Assembly (NCBI GenBank): GCA_034521575.1
Contig: JAXHMJ010000005.1
Location: 1,612,001-1,676,000 of the forward strand
Reading direction: 5' to 3'
Source of the DNA: a candidate division KSB1 bacterium
GTDB lineage: Bacteria > Zhuqueibacterota > Zhuqueibacteria > Residuimicrobiales > Krinioviventaceae
DNA: 64,000 bases
Shown here: positions 1-9,727 of the stretch, piece by piece
How the letters are laid out: every line of letters starts with the position of its first letter
How positions within the stretch are numbered: the stretch's first letter is position 1
Translations under genes and position numbers: made by a program
Notes under the pieces: model-generated
What the model was told of the DNA's origin: nothing
The model's input: the letters and a program-made list of their open reading frames with translations, nothing else
Databases searched by the model: none

Positions 1-81
1 CATTCGAAAATAAAAAAAATTATATTTGGATATCTTAAAATGAATGCGTTCATTTATACATCACACGATCAAGAGAGGATC

Positions 82-978
82 ATGAAAGGCACCGTTTACG
101 GGATTGCAGCATATACACTCTGGGGCCTGTTTCCGATGTACTGGAAGCTTTTGGACCAGGTGTCTCCCATTGAAATTCTGGGACACCGTATCGTTTGGTC
201 GTTTGTATTATTGCTGATCCTTTTACGGCTCCTCAAATATACCATCATACCTCCACAATTCAAACAAAATCCCAAAACTCTCAGGGTATCCTTCCTTGCC
301 TCTGTTTTACTGGCTGGCAATTGGCTGACCTTTATTTTTGCCGTCACTTCAGGATATATTGTAGAGGCCAGTCTCGGATATTTTATTAATCCCCTGTTCA
401 GCATCATTTTGGGGATGCTGTTTTTACATGAACGCCCCAGAAGCGGACAATGGTTTGCTATTGCTTTGGCCATCGCGGGTGTCCTCTATCTGACATTCAT
501 GTACGGCTCGTTTCCCTGGATTGCCCTGACTCTGACTTTTACATTTGGTGTGTATGGACTGCTGCGGAAAACCATGGCTCTAAATTCCCTGCAGGGTTTG
601 TTCGTTGAAACCGGACTCTTGAGTCTGCCGGCTGTCCTGCTACTGCTGTTTCTGGAGTCTAAAAGTATTCTTCAGTTCGGGCAAGCTTCGCTGTCGACGC
701 ATCTTTTACTGATCACAGCAGGTGTCGTGACAGCCACGCCCCTGTTGTTGTTTGCCGGATCCGCACGGCGTGTCCCCTTGACCCACCTGGGCTTTCTACA
801 GTATCTGGCTCCCACTTTGCAGTTCCTGTTGGGTATTTTTCTTTATCACGAACCGTTTTCACAGGAACGTTTGACAGGTTTCAGTCTGATCTGGCTGGCC
901 ATACTCGTGTATATGTTAGAAGGAGCCCGGAGCCGACAGCGCCGCAAACAATCAGCAGATGCTAATTGTTATGAATAA
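82..978 (+). CDS. rarD: RarD-type EamA/DMT family permease
   Basis: An inner-membrane permease of the drug/metabolite transporter superfamily; E. coli RarD is associated with chloramphenicol sensitivity but its substrate is unknown. The protein begins MKGTVYGIAAYTLWG and continues through LFPMYWKLL, the hallmark RarD N-terminus, and is hydrophobic throughout with about ten predicted membrane segments and two EamA-like halves. I chose the ATG at 82 over the in-frame ATG at 40 because AAGAGAGGA lies directly upstream and family members begin at this residue; this gives 298 aa, the usual size. Its stop overlaps, tail to tail, the 3' end of the minus-strand glycosidase-like gene by 17 bases. No neighbour suggests a substrate. 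Confidence 0.9.
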   Translation: MKGTVYGIAAYTLWGLFPMYWKLLDQVSPIEILGHRIVWSFVLLLILLRLLKYTIIPPQFKQNPKTLRVSFLASVLLAGNWLTFIFAVTSGYIVEASLGYFINPLFSIILGMLFLHERPRSGQWFAIALAIAGVLYLTFMYGSFPWIALTLTFTFGVYGLLRKTMALNSLQGLFVETGLLSLPAVLLLLFLESKSILQFGQASLSTHLLLITAGVVTATPLLLFAGSARRVPLTHLGFLQYLAPTLQFLLGIFLYHEPFSQERLTGFSLIWLAILVYMLEGARSRQRRKQSADANCYE

Positions 979-3135
979 TAATATAATCCATGGTATTAAC
1001 CACTCCATCCATATTTATATCCGGAGCCAGGTAACCGGCCTCGGCGTTTTGCGCACTCGAATACCATAAAATAAAATCACTGTCATCAATCAAATCATCC
1101 CGGTTAATATCCCCGCCTCTGACAGCTAAATGGCCGCTCGACAGCTGCTTTACAAACTCTTGTTCATAATACTGAGAAAGACCTAAAGTAAAATCATATT
1201 CCGTCACCGTACTTGAAGAGAACGTCACCGCCTGCGCGCTGATGGCCGGCATATGATTACGGTGCTGTATTTTCACATGATAATCGCCGTCCGCCACACC
1301 CGATAAACTGACATAACTGCTGTCATTCGTCTCTGAAATCAAATATCCGCCCGTTGACAATAGAAAACTTTTGGAAAACAGCGCCGTTCCTTCCGGCGCG
1401 TCCATAAGCTCAAGCAAAACCCAGTCTACAGCCGAATCCGGAACGGTGTTCACCTGCCGGGGCGCTTGCAAATAGGGAGAGGTATTTAAAACAAATCCCT
1501 GTTGAATCAATAAAGTATGCATTTGACCTGCGGCTTTATCAAAAGGTCCTTCCAGATAGAGACGAAAACGGGCAACCGGCGGCGAAATAACCTCGAGCAG
1601 CAACACAGCATCATATGGAAATGGAGTGTCAAGTTGGTACACGGTGTTGCTATTGAACAAACCGGCAAAAACAGAGGTGTCGGCTTTGGGATCGTACCAG
1701 CGGGCCTTGTACAAGGAATAATTGCTGTTCATATTGATCTCGAGGCTCGTAGAATCCGGACAATAAACCATATAAAAAGAATCCGGTTTCGACATGCCGT
1801 ATCCGGCGGCGTTCACAATAAACTCGTTATCCGGTTGCATTTCAAAACAGGGAATACTGTCAGTAAAAAATTCTTTCATCGATTTGAGATAAAGTGCGCC
1901 TCTTGTATTCAAGCTGTCCAGATTGATGCTGCGTTCTTTGGCTGTACATGTATTGATATGCCCATAGGTAAGCTGACCGCCGGCTATGATAATCGTCCAG
2001 GAATCACGCCGGATATTATCTGCATTCTGGTTGCTGGAATGATAATATTCCTGCCCTTCAACGGTTGGTCCTTCATATCCGTACTCATCATTGGCCACCG
2101 GTATTCCGTAACTCCGGTCCGCTTCGATGATATTGTACAAAACTTCCGGCGCACCGTCGTGTTGCTGCATGGCAAAACTGAGCCAGGATTCAAATTGATC
2201 GTAATGTTGTGTATTGCTTTGATCACCGCCGGGATGAATGGAAATAGGATGATCATAAGGATCACCGGAATCATGATCACTGCCGTTTTTAATGCATTCC
2301 GCATGATAACTGTATTCCGGCGGCCAGTAATCCTGCCAGGTTTCGCGTTCAGTATATTCTCCGGAAATCACCCAGACCACATCATACGCCGCGTAACGGC
2401 CCACCACATATCGGCGGAACCGGGTAAATTGATCTCGGGTAAATTCATTAAAGGTTTGCGCCCAGACAAACAGCATGCCGACTGTTATGCCCTTGCTATT
2501 CAGATATTCAACGCGCTTGTCCACCCAATCAAAATAACCGGGATTCAGTCGAATCCAGATTTGCTGCAAACCACAGGTCCCCACCCTCATTGATAGAAGT
2601 GTCACCTACGGTATGAACAACCCCTGTAATATAATTAAATCCCTCGACTCGCCCGTGCATCCACATAAGGAACGAACAGACTATCATAGGCCGCATTTTT
2701 TGAGCGGAACATACGCCAATTCGTATCTCCCATACGAAATACCGATTCACCGTTGGTATATTCAAACCGCTGTCCATTGGTTGTCAAAAAACCACGATGA
2801 TCGGACGACTCGCATTGAAAAGAACCGGTCAAACCGTCCAATGAAGGGTCTGTCGGTGAATAAAGCTGCCAATTGTAGGTCCCTGCGGCGCGCGGAGCGA
2901 CCCGAAGCGCATAGGTTGTCCCGCCTTTCCAGAACAATTCAATATAATATGATTCATCTCCGGGACCATAAACAGCGGCATACACGCGATTCTCAAGGTA
3001 AGGATTAGTAAAGGATTGACCTTCAAATTCGATTTCATGAACATCATACAGTTCAATCTGGGCCTGCAGGTTGAAAAACAAGCCTGAAATGATAAAGAGG
3101 GCGAAGAACCAGAGGATGCGGCAACTGTATTTCAT
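962..3135 (-). pseudogene. DUF5060/DUF4038 glycosidase-like secreted protein with C-terminal dockerin-like module, frame-broken
   Basis: Three overlapping minus-strand frames together encode one secreted protein of about 720 aa. The first part (from 3135) has a signal peptide, then a DUF5060-like beta domain. The middle frame carries FNYITGVVHTVGDTSINEGG. The long part (to 962) has the DUF4038 (apiosidase-like barrel) body, with RLNPGYFDWVDKRVEYLNSK, VWVISGEY and NDEYGYEGP followed by the typical DSWTIIIAGGQLTYG. The C-terminus holds two EF-hand-like loops, GDINRDDLIDDSDF and PDINMDGVVNTMDY, resembling a type I dockerin. Frame breaks lie near 2641-2645 (a GGG run) and at about 2540-2590. Family members act on plant or bacterial polysaccharides; the substrate here is unknown. 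The conserved sequence on both sides of the breaks suggests recent damage or sequencing error. Confidence 0.75.
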
Positions 3136-3234
3136 AACAACTATTATGCTTTTCGATTAAATGATTTTTAAAACATGCATCAAAAATCACGCCAGCGGCA
3201 TGGGGGAAAAATCAAGCTTTATTTTATAAATATC

Positions 3235-3263
3235 TTGATGCTTTACGAATAATTCTGTATTTT
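3235..3263 (+). promoter_or_regulatory. Possible sigma70-like promoter for the phosphatidyltransferase gene
   Basis: TTGATG at 3235-3240 and TATTTT at 3258-3263 are separated by 17 bases in an AT-rich gap, 37 bases before the start codon of the downstream gene. It is a consensus match only. Confidence 0.3.
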
Positions 3264-3300
3264 TTCCAAAACCACATAAACCAAACCAATAAAGAATACT

Positions 3301-3885
3301 ATGAATGCTCCCAATCGTTTAACACTTGTACGCATCGCAGCCAGCCCTTTGTTTTTGATTGCTTTTGCGATTGATACAGCCTGGTCCATCGGGATCTGCC
3401 TGTTTCTATTAGCTGTCTTTGAATTTACAGACTTTTACGACGGTCAGTTGGCGCGCAAAAAGAACCTGGTCACGGATTTCGGCAAACTGATGGATCCCTT
3501 TGCCGACAGTATCAGCCGGTTCACCATTTTCCTCTGCTTTTTGAGCGCAGAATTGGCCCCGGTCTGGATCATTGCTGTTTTCTTTTACCGGGATGTCTTT
3601 GTGGCCATACTCAGAGTGTTTGCCATCCGGGAAAACGTCGTGGTTTCGGCACGTCCCAGTGGCAAGCTCAAAGCCATGTTTCAGGCGGGCAGCACCGCTC
3701 CCATCCTGATTATCTACTTTTTACAAAAGATCAACGTCATTCCGGAGCCGCTTTACCTGTTTGCACAGGTCAAGCTCGCCACCGTACTCATTGCCATTGC
3801 AGCCCTGGTCACGCTGTATTCCGGTATCGATTACTGGAACGGCAACAAGCATATAATTCTACAGTCACTGCAACGAAAACAGTAA
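3301..3885 (+). CDS. pgsA: CDP-alcohol phosphatidyltransferase (phosphatidylglycerophosphate synthase-like)
   Basis: An integral membrane enzyme that transfers a phosphatidyl group from CDP-diacylglycerol to an alcohol, here probably glycerol-3-phosphate, in phospholipid synthesis. The full family signature D-x2-D-G-x2-A-R-x8-G-x3-D-x3-D is present at about residues 43-66 (DFYDGQLAR then GKLMDPFAD). The N-terminal PNRLTLVRI is typical of PgsA. At 194 aa with about six membrane segments it has normal length. It is transcribed alone and converges with the HAD gene, with only 3 bases between the two stop codons. The acceptor specificity cannot be read from sequence, so the pgsA symbol is the best guess rather than certain. 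Confidence 0.85.
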   Translation: MNAPNRLTLVRIAASPLFLIAFAIDTAWSIGICLFLLAVFEFTDFYDGQLARKKNLVTDFGKLMDPFADSISRFTIFLCFLSAELAPVWIIAVFFYRDVFVAILRVFAIRENVVVSARPSGKLKAMFQAGSTAPILIIYFLQKINVIPEPLYLFAQVKLATVLIAIAALVTLYSGIDYWNGNKHIILQSLQRKQ

Positions 3886-3888
3886 AAA

Positions 3889-4710
3889 TCATAAAAAAGC
3901 GACAAGGTCCGCGACGGAATCCGCTATGATCCGGGCTTTGTCGCTGGATTGTCGGGCCATTTCCAATGTTGTCTCGCCGCTGAGCACCAGCACACCCACC
4001 ATATCGTATTGATCCGCCATACGTATATCTGTGTACAACCGATCACCGATAAAGGCGATTTTTGAAGGCTCTGCCTGCGCGCGTTCCGCAATGGCATTCA
4101 CAGCCTCCTGTGTGGGTTTCCCTGCAACCACCGGCACCTGCCCGTCCGTCGCAGTTTCAAACAGTGAAATAAAGGACCCAACATCCGGTTTAAAGGTATC
4201 CCGGGTTACCGGACATAATTTATCGGCATGAGTCGCAATATAGGGCACGCCCCGCAGAACAAGATCGTAACACGCATGTATCTTTTCATAGGTCAACTCG
4301 GTATCAAATCCCAGCACTACCGCCCGGGGTGTTTCGTTGCGCGCCTGTTCTTCATCGAGACACACATATCCACGCTCCTTGAAATCCGAATGCAAATCAC
4401 GATTCCCGACCAGATAAATCTCGGGAAACAACTCGCGCCGCCGCAGATAACTGTCCGCACAGTCGGCCGAGGTGATGATTTGCTCATCCGTGACCGGAAA
4501 CTCGAGTTCCCTCAGACGATTCAAATAGGTTTGTCTCGACTTTGACGTGTTGTTGGTAAAATAAAACAATTTTCGTCCGGTTTCGAGAATTTTATCCAGA
4601 AATTCATAGGCGCCGTCAATAGGCACCCCATCAAGGTACAGGGTGCCGTCCAGATCACATACAACCGCTTTGCATTGTTCCAGCAAATGTAGATTCTGCA
4701 GTTTTTTCAT
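3889..4710 (-). CDS. HAD-IIA family sugar-phosphatase (NagD-like)
   Basis: A cytosolic phosphatase of the HAD superfamily, subfamily IIA (NagD, 4-nitrophenylphosphatase and phosphoglycolate phosphatase relatives). Motif I is VVCDLDGTLYLDG with the nucleophilic Asp, motif II is FTNNTSKS, the Lys is in VAGKPTQEA, and motif IV is IGDRLYTDI. The ATG at 4710 is preferred to an upstream TTG at 4734, because AAGAGAGAA lies just upstream and the protein then begins MKKLQNLHLLEQ. The length is then about 273 aa, normal for the family. The substrate is not predictable from sequence or neighbours. Confidence 0.85.
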   Translation of the reverse strand: MKKLQNLHLLEQCKAVVCDLDGTLYLDGVPIDGAYEFLDKILETGRKLFYFTNNTSKSRQTYLNRLRELEFPVTDEQIITSADCADSYLRRRELFPEIYLVGNRDLHSDFKERGYVCLDEEQARNETPRAVVLGFDTELTYEKIHACYDLVLRGVPYIATHADKLCPVTRDTFKPDVGSFISLFETATDGQVPVVAGKPTQEAVNAIAERAQAEPSKIAFIGDRLYTDIRMADQYDMVGVLVLSGETTLEMARQSSDKARIIADSVADLVAFL

Positions 4711-4875
4711 AACTATTCTCTCTTTTATGTTCAACGATCAATTTAAGGTTTTTTTTAGGATAAAGGCAAGGATTGTTTATCGATTCCCCGGAACATCCGA
4801 GCTATTGCACGAGTTTGAGTTTAAACAGAGTTTTTCCTTGTTTGAAATCTTAATAAATCCTATATTAATAATATA

Positions 4876-6882
4876 ATGAAGTCACTTTATATGAAAATTT
4901 TTAAATGCATAGCCCTGAGCCTAGCGGTTATTTCTCTGTTTACAGCATGCGCCGCAACCCGCCCGTCTGCTCCGGAGACCGCGTCCCATGCGGATTATAA
5001 TCCAATCGCTCTGCAGTATATCATCAACGGCGCATTGGCGGACCTGGAGGGAAATCCCAAAGAGGCGCTGTTCAATTACCAACAGGCCGCAGAATATGAC
5101 AGCACCTCGCCGGACATCTTTTTTGCCATGGCCGAGGCGTATTTCAAGACTCAGCAGACCGACCTGGCCATCCGGCACGCAAAAAGCGCCCTGTCGCTGA
5201 ACCCCGAACATGTTCCCACCCTTGAGCTGCTGGCCGCTTCCTACGAAATGCAGGAAGACTATCAACAGGCAAACGATATCTATAAGCAGCTACATGAAAT
5301 CAATCCGAATGATCTCGAGGTTCTGTTTTATCTGACGCATAATTATATCATTCTGGACAAATTCGAAAAGGCGCTGGAAACCTTTTCCCTGATGCTCCAA
5401 GCCGGTGTGCAAAATCCGGAATATTATCTCCAGATCGGACATCAACTGTATCAGAAAAAAGCCTATGACGAAGCAGAGACAGTATACCGGACGTTGCATG
5501 CGGTGTTTCCTGAACAGGAAGAAACCTATCTGGCTTTGGCGGCCACAGAGCTGGCGCGCCAGGATACAGCGGCGGCTGTCGCGTGGTATAAAGAAGGACT
5601 GAGCGTCGTTCCCGGCTCTGATGATCTCAGGTCTGAACTGCTGCGCATCTACAGGCAGCAGGAAAACTGGCAACACGCCATAGGTTTGTACCAAACCCTC
5701 GTCCAGAAAAACCCCAAAGACTTTAAAGCAAAAATCAGATTGGGACAATTGTACATTCAGCAAAAAGACACCGTCAGCGCTATTAAAATTCTCGAGGACG
5801 CTGCACGGTCTCATCCCCATCAGCAACGGGTATATCTGACCCTGGGCGCTTTGTACGCCCTGTCCGGTGACACGGCAAAAACCGTTGAGGTTTTCAGTCG
5901 GGGCTTCCGTCAAAATCCCGGGTTTAATCAGCTGCGCACCGAGCTGAGACAAATCTATGCAAGCCGTGGAAACTGGGACAACGCGTTTGCGCTCTATGAA
6001 CCGCTGCTCGAGCAGGACAGCACCCGCGCCAGAGGAAACATTGAAATTGCAGAACTGCTGGTGCAAAAAGGCGACACCCTGCAGGCCATCCAGCGGCTGC
6101 AGCCGCTGGCAGAGTCCTATCCGGACAACTGGCAGATTCCGGTGAGTCTGGGCCGTTACCATTTCTTTCTCAACGATATGCAGACAGCGGGTGAGCACTT
6201 TGATAAAGCCCTGGACATCAACAAGAACATTGCGGAATTGTGGATTTTGCGCGGCCTGGTGTATCTGAATACCGGACAAACAGAAAACGCCGAGGCTCAT
6301 TATGAAAAAGCCTTGGAAAAATTTCCGGAACATCCCGAACTGAATTTCTACATGGGCTCTCTGCAGAGCGGACAGGGCAAACACGCCGGTGCCATCAAAT
6401 ATTATGAAACCGCCCTTGAAAATGATCCGGGAAATGAGCAGGTAGCTCTTGCTTTGGCCGCTTCTTTTGACGAAATCGGCCAATATGAACAAGCGGAAAA
6501 CCTGTACAGCCGGCTGCTTGACAATAATCCGGAAAACGCCATGATTCTCAACAACTATGCGTATCACTTGTCCGTACGCGGAACACAGCTTGAAACCGCG
6601 TTGACCTATTCCCAAAAAGCCGTGCAACAACGCCCGGACAATGCACCGTACCTGGACACCCTCGGCTGGGTTTATTATCAGCTGGGAAACTATGAAAAAG
6701 CCAGGCACTATATCCAAAAAGCCATGCAAAAAAGTCCGGAAACAGCAGAAATTATTGAGCATATGGGAGACGTGCTGGCGGCATTGGGACAGGAACAGGA
6801 AGCAAAAGATTACTGGCGGCGCGCCTATGAACTGGATGAGCGGAGGATCGACATTCTGGAAAAATTGAGCCGGGTCGAATAA
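4876..6882 (+). CDS. TPR-repeat lipoprotein
   Basis: A 668-aa envelope lipoprotein built almost entirely of tetratricopeptide repeats. It has a signal peptide ending in the lipobox LFTAC, so acylation is expected at Cys25 from this start, or Cys20 from the ATG at 4891, which is equally plausible because no clear Shine-Dalgarno sequence distinguishes them. Repeated helices of the form xALxxxPxxxExxxxLAxxYxxxG run from about residue 45 to the end, roughly sixteen repeats. Such proteins scaffold protein complexes; no enzymatic domain is visible. The stop codon overlaps the next gene's start by one base, implying translational coupling to the DUF4292-like lipoprotein. This pairing suggests a role in envelope or lipoprotein assembly, but that is inference. 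Confidence 0.85.
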   Translation: MKSLYMKIFKCIALSLAVISLFTACAATRPSAPETASHADYNPIALQYIINGALADLEGNPKEALFNYQQAAEYDSTSPDIFFAMAEAYFKTQQTDLAIRHAKSALSLNPEHVPTLELLAASYEMQEDYQQANDIYKQLHEINPNDLEVLFYLTHNYIILDKFEKALETFSLMLQAGVQNPEYYLQIGHQLYQKKAYDEAETVYRTLHAVFPEQEETYLALAATELARQDTAAAVAWYKEGLSVVPGSDDLRSELLRIYRQQENWQHAIGLYQTLVQKNPKDFKAKIRLGQLYIQQKDTVSAIKILEDAARSHPHQQRVYLTLGALYALSGDTAKTVEVFSRGFRQNPGFNQLRTELRQIYASRGNWDNAFALYEPLLEQDSTRARGNIEIAELLVQKGDTLQAIQRLQPLAESYPDNWQIPVSLGRYHFFLNDMQTAGEHFDKALDINKNIAELWILRGLVYLNTGQTENAEAHYEKALEKFPEHPELNFYMGSLQSGQGKHAGAIKYYETALENDPGNEQVALALAASFDEIGQYEQAENLYSRLLDNNPENAMILNNYAYHLSVRGTQLETALTYSQKAVQQRPDNAPYLDTLGWVYYQLGNYEKARHYIQKAMQKSPETAEIIEHMGDVLAALGQEQEAKDYWRRAYELDERRIDILEKLSRVE

Positions 6883-7664
6883 TGATGATCCATACCCCGC
6901 AGCGGCTTTTTATTTTGTTGTGCGTAATTCTGCTTGTTCAATGCGCCGTGTTCAGGCCCGGCCCCATGCTCACGATGGAAGAGCAGGATGCCGACAAACT
7001 CAAAAGAGCGCTGCTGAATAATTTTCAAAACATCCGCACATTGAATGCAAACGGACGTATCCTGGTACAGACGCCGCACAAATCATTTAGCGGATACGCA
7101 CAGGTTCTGATCCGAAAACCGGATTCGATTTATGTCAAGCTCGAAGCGATGCTGGGACTGGATATCGGGGTGTTTTTCACGGACCACCGACAGTTTACAC
7201 TCTATTCTCCGATGGAAAATATGGTTTATCAAAGCGATCACCCCGACACGCTGAAACTCGAGTCTTTTATCGGCTTTCAATTGTCAAAATCAAAATTCGT
7301 TCAGCTGCTATGCGGCCAGAATCTGCCGGAATTCGATGCAGCGCAGGTTACATGGCATCCGGATTCCATTCTCCTGAATCAGAAAACCGCATGCGGAATG
7401 CTGACGTACAAAATTGATCCGTATTGGGGCGCTGTCACCGAGGTCAGCCGCCGCAACTCTGACGGTGTTCTTTTGCAGCAAGAGAAATATAGCCAGTTCA
7501 TCCGCAGAAACGGATCGCGAATCCCGCAGATAATCCGGATTACCCGTCCCCGGGATCACCAGTCCCTGACACTGGTGTACCAGACGGTCGCCGTGAATGA
7601 AGACATTGATCCCGGCAAATTTCAGCTAAAGTCGCCGGACAGTGCAGTACGCTACGAATTATAG
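6882..7664 (+). CDS. DUF4292/LolB-like lipoprotein
   Basis: A 260-aa predicted outer-membrane lipoprotein. The signal peptide ends in LLVQC. The body resembles DUF4292, a family with a LolA/LolB-like half-barrel fold: NFQNIRTLNANGRI near the start, then VKLEAMLGLDIGVFFTD and MVYQSD, then the late TLVYQTVAVNEDIDPGKFQL. LolB-type folds bind acyl chains, so a lipid or lipoprotein trafficking role is plausible, but DUF4292 has no established function. It starts inside the stop codon of the TPR lipoprotein gene (TAATG), so the two are probably made together. Tandem ATGs at 6882 and 6885 leave one residue of start uncertainty. Confidence 0.75.
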   Translation: MMIHTPQRLFILLCVILLVQCAVFRPGPMLTMEEQDADKLKRALLNNFQNIRTLNANGRILVQTPHKSFSGYAQVLIRKPDSIYVKLEAMLGLDIGVFFTDHRQFTLYSPMENMVYQSDHPDTLKLESFIGFQLSKSKFVQLLCGQNLPEFDAAQVTWHPDSILLNQKTACGMLTYKIDPYWGAVTEVSRRNSDGVLLQQEKYSQFIRRNGSRIPQIIRITRPRDHQSLTLVYQTVAVNEDIDPGKFQLKSPDSAVRYEL

Positions 7665-7678
7665 CCGCAGAACAACAA

Positions 7679-8656
7679 ATGAGAGCTGTGGATATGCCAA
7701 ATACTTTGAATGACATTTCCGTTGTGATTCCTGCATTCAATGAGGAGGAATCGATTCCCGAACTGGTGAAGCAATTGACGCGAGTGCTTTCTAAATACAA
7801 GTTTACCTATGAATTGTTATTCATAGACGACGGCTCGAGCGATTCAACGACAGCTGTGATCCGTGGTCTTGAGGAACGGGATTCACACATCAAACTGATC
7901 GCCTTCCGCCGCAATTACGGCAAATCCGCGGCCCTGTCCGCCGGATTCGGATACGCGGCAGGCCGATACATTATCACCATGGACGCCGATTTGCAGGACG
8001 ATCCCGAAGAAATCCCCAAATTGGTCAACAAACTCGAAGAAGGCTGGGATCTGGTGTCGGGCTGGAAGAAAAAGCGCTATGATCCTTTTTCCAAACGCAT
8101 CCTGTCCAAGATCTATAATTTTTTCACGTCGGTATTCAGCGGTATCCGTCTGCATGATTTCAACTGCGGACTCAAGGCCTACCGCATCGAGGTGGCCAAA
8201 AGTCTGAACGTGTACGGCGAATTGCATCGTTATCTGCCGGTGATCGCGTTCCGCAACGGATTCCGCGTCACAGAAATGGCGGTTCAGCATCACGAACGCA
8301 AATACGGCGTTTCCAAATTCGGCGCAGCGCGACTAACCCGCGGCGCGTTTGATCTTTTAACCATCACGTTTCTGACCAAATATAAAAAACGCCCCCTGCA
8401 TTTGTTCGGACTCTGGGGCGGCATTTCATTTTTTCTCGGATTCATTGTACTGTTTTTGCTGGCGTTTCAGAAAATAGTCTATGACGCACACCTGTCCGAC
8501 CGGCCGCTGCTGTTTCTCGGCGTTCTGCTGGTGATTGTCGGTATCCAGTTCTTTTCAATCGGACTTTTAGGCGAAATGATCACGGAATCCCGACGCGACA
8601 GCGCCCCGTACCTCATTAAGGAGACCGTCGGTCTGGAGGATCAGCCGGAAGCATGA
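7679..8656 (+). CDS. GT2 glycosyltransferase, DPM1/GtrB-like with two C-terminal membrane helices
   Basis: A membrane-anchored family 2 glycosyltransferase of the dolichol-phosphate-mannose-synthase/GtrB type, expected to move a sugar from a nucleotide donor to a polyprenyl phosphate at the inner membrane. It shows SVVIPAFNEEESI, FIDDGSSD, the metal-binding MDADLQDDPEE, the acceptor-side HDFNCGLKAYR, and HHERKYGVSKFG. Two hydrophobic segments follow at about residues 243-265 and 275-300. Its 325 aa are typical. An ATG at 7694 would give a start closer to homologues. It opens glycan cluster A and its stop overlaps the next gene (ATGA). Confidence 0.88.
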   Translation: MRAVDMPNTLNDISVVIPAFNEEESIPELVKQLTRVLSKYKFTYELLFIDDGSSDSTTAVIRGLEERDSHIKLIAFRRNYGKSAALSAGFGYAAGRYIITMDADLQDDPEEIPKLVNKLEEGWDLVSGWKKKRYDPFSKRILSKIYNFFTSVFSGIRLHDFNCGLKAYRIEVAKSLNVYGELHRYLPVIAFRNGFRVTEMAVQHHERKYGVSKFGAARLTRGAFDLLTITFLTKYKKRPLHLFGLWGGISFFLGFIVLFLLAFQKIVYDAHLSDRPLLFLGVLLVIVGIQFFSIGLLGEMITESRRDSAPYLIKETVGLEDQPEA

Positions 8657-9699
8657 ATTCCTCACGTGATATAACCCTGTCCGTCATTGTCCCGTCCTAT
8701 AACCGCAAAGAGGAGATCCGCGATTTACTCCTGTCGTTAACACGTCAGACCCTGGATACCGCCTATTTTCAGGTGATCATCGTCGATGACGGGTCTACAG
8801 ACGGCACCAAAGATTTTGTCGAACCCTTCGAACAGCAGCACGATCTGCCGGTTACGCTCTATTCCCAGGACCACCAGGGCCCCGGAGCGGCCCGCAATCT
8901 GGGTATGCAAAAAGCAACGGGGGATGTGTTTGTGTTTATCGATTCAGACTGCACCGCGTCGCCGGACTGGCTGCAGACCATCAAAACGCGTTTTGATCAG
9001 GACCCGCAGGTTATGGCATTCGGCGGCCGCGATGACGCGGCTCCGGATTTTCCGCCGCTTTTGCTGGCGATCAACTATTCCATGACGTCGTTCCTGACCA
9101 CCGGCGGCATGCGCGGCGGCAAGAAAAAACGCCTGGCCAAATTCTATCCACGCAGTTTCAACATGGGACTGCATCGGAACTTGTACGAAAAAATCGGCGG
9201 ATTCGGCGGCCTGCGCCACGGTCAGGACATTGAATTCAGCAACCGCATCATCAAAAGCGGCGAAAAGGTCGTCTATATCCCGGAATGCGTGGTGTTTCAC
9301 AAACGCCGCACCTCGTTGAGCAAATTTTTCCGCCAGGTCTTCAACTGGGGGGTGGCGCGCATCAATCTTTATAAAATCGACAGCGCCATGTTGGAACCGC
9401 TGCACTTTGCGCCGGCCGTGGCGTTCTGGTTTGTGCTCATCTTTACCCTTCTGGCGCTGCTGTTCCGGCCGGTGTTTTCCGTGTGGATCGTTTTTGCTGC
9501 GGTCGGCGTGTTCGCCCTGCTCGCATCAGCTGTGGACGCCGCGGTAAAAGCAAAAAGACTCAAAACCGGCCTATTGACACCGCTGGTCATGATCCTGCAG
9601 ATTTCGGGTTACGGACTCGGATTCAGCATTGCCTTTATCCGGCGTGTCATGTTCAAACAGGATGAATTTACCGGATTTGTCCGGCGCTATTATAAATAA
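8653..9699 (+). CDS. GT2 glycosyltransferase with C-terminal membrane segments
   Basis: A family 2 glycosyltransferase of 348 aa. The N-terminal GT-A domain has SVIVPSYNRKEEI, VDDGSTDGT, the acceptor-loop GPGAARNLGMQKA and the metal site FIDSDCTASPDW. Near residue 195 RHGQDIEFSNR supplies the conserved ED-like motif of inverting GT2 enzymes. The last 100 residues contain two or three hydrophobic stretches, so it probably works at the inner membrane on a lipid-linked glycan. It overlaps the upstream GT2 gene by four bases and precedes the YfhO-like gene by 28 bases, consistent with one operon. Donor and acceptor are unknown. Confidence 0.85.
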   Translation: MNSSRDITLSVIVPSYNRKEEIRDLLLSLTRQTLDTAYFQVIIVDDGSTDGTKDFVEPFEQQHDLPVTLYSQDHQGPGAARNLGMQKATGDVFVFIDSDCTASPDWLQTIKTRFDQDPQVMAFGGRDDAAPDFPPLLLAINYSMTSFLTTGGMRGGKKKRLAKFYPRSFNMGLHRNLYEKIGGFGGLRHGQDIEFSNRIIKSGEKVVYIPECVVFHKRRTSLSKFFRQVFNWGVARINLYKIDSAMLEPLHFAPAVAFWFVLIFTLLALLFRPVFSVWIVFAAVGVFALLASAVDAAVKAKRLKTGLLTPLVMILQISGYGLGFSIAFIRRVMFKQDEFTGFVRRYYK

Positions 9700-9727
9700 T
9701 TTTGAACCATAACCTCGGGTTTTTATT

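Noticed and set aside
1517-2593. Plus-strand open frame of 358 codons opposite the DUF4038 gene
   Set aside because: No recognisable domain and composition typical of an antisense frame; the minus strand carries the DUF4038 motifs.
5290-6762. Long minus-strand open frame of about 490 codons opposite the TPR lipoprotein gene
   Set aside because: It is the shadow of a GC-rich repeat protein; its translation has no family signature and the plus-strand TPR gene accounts for the DNA.
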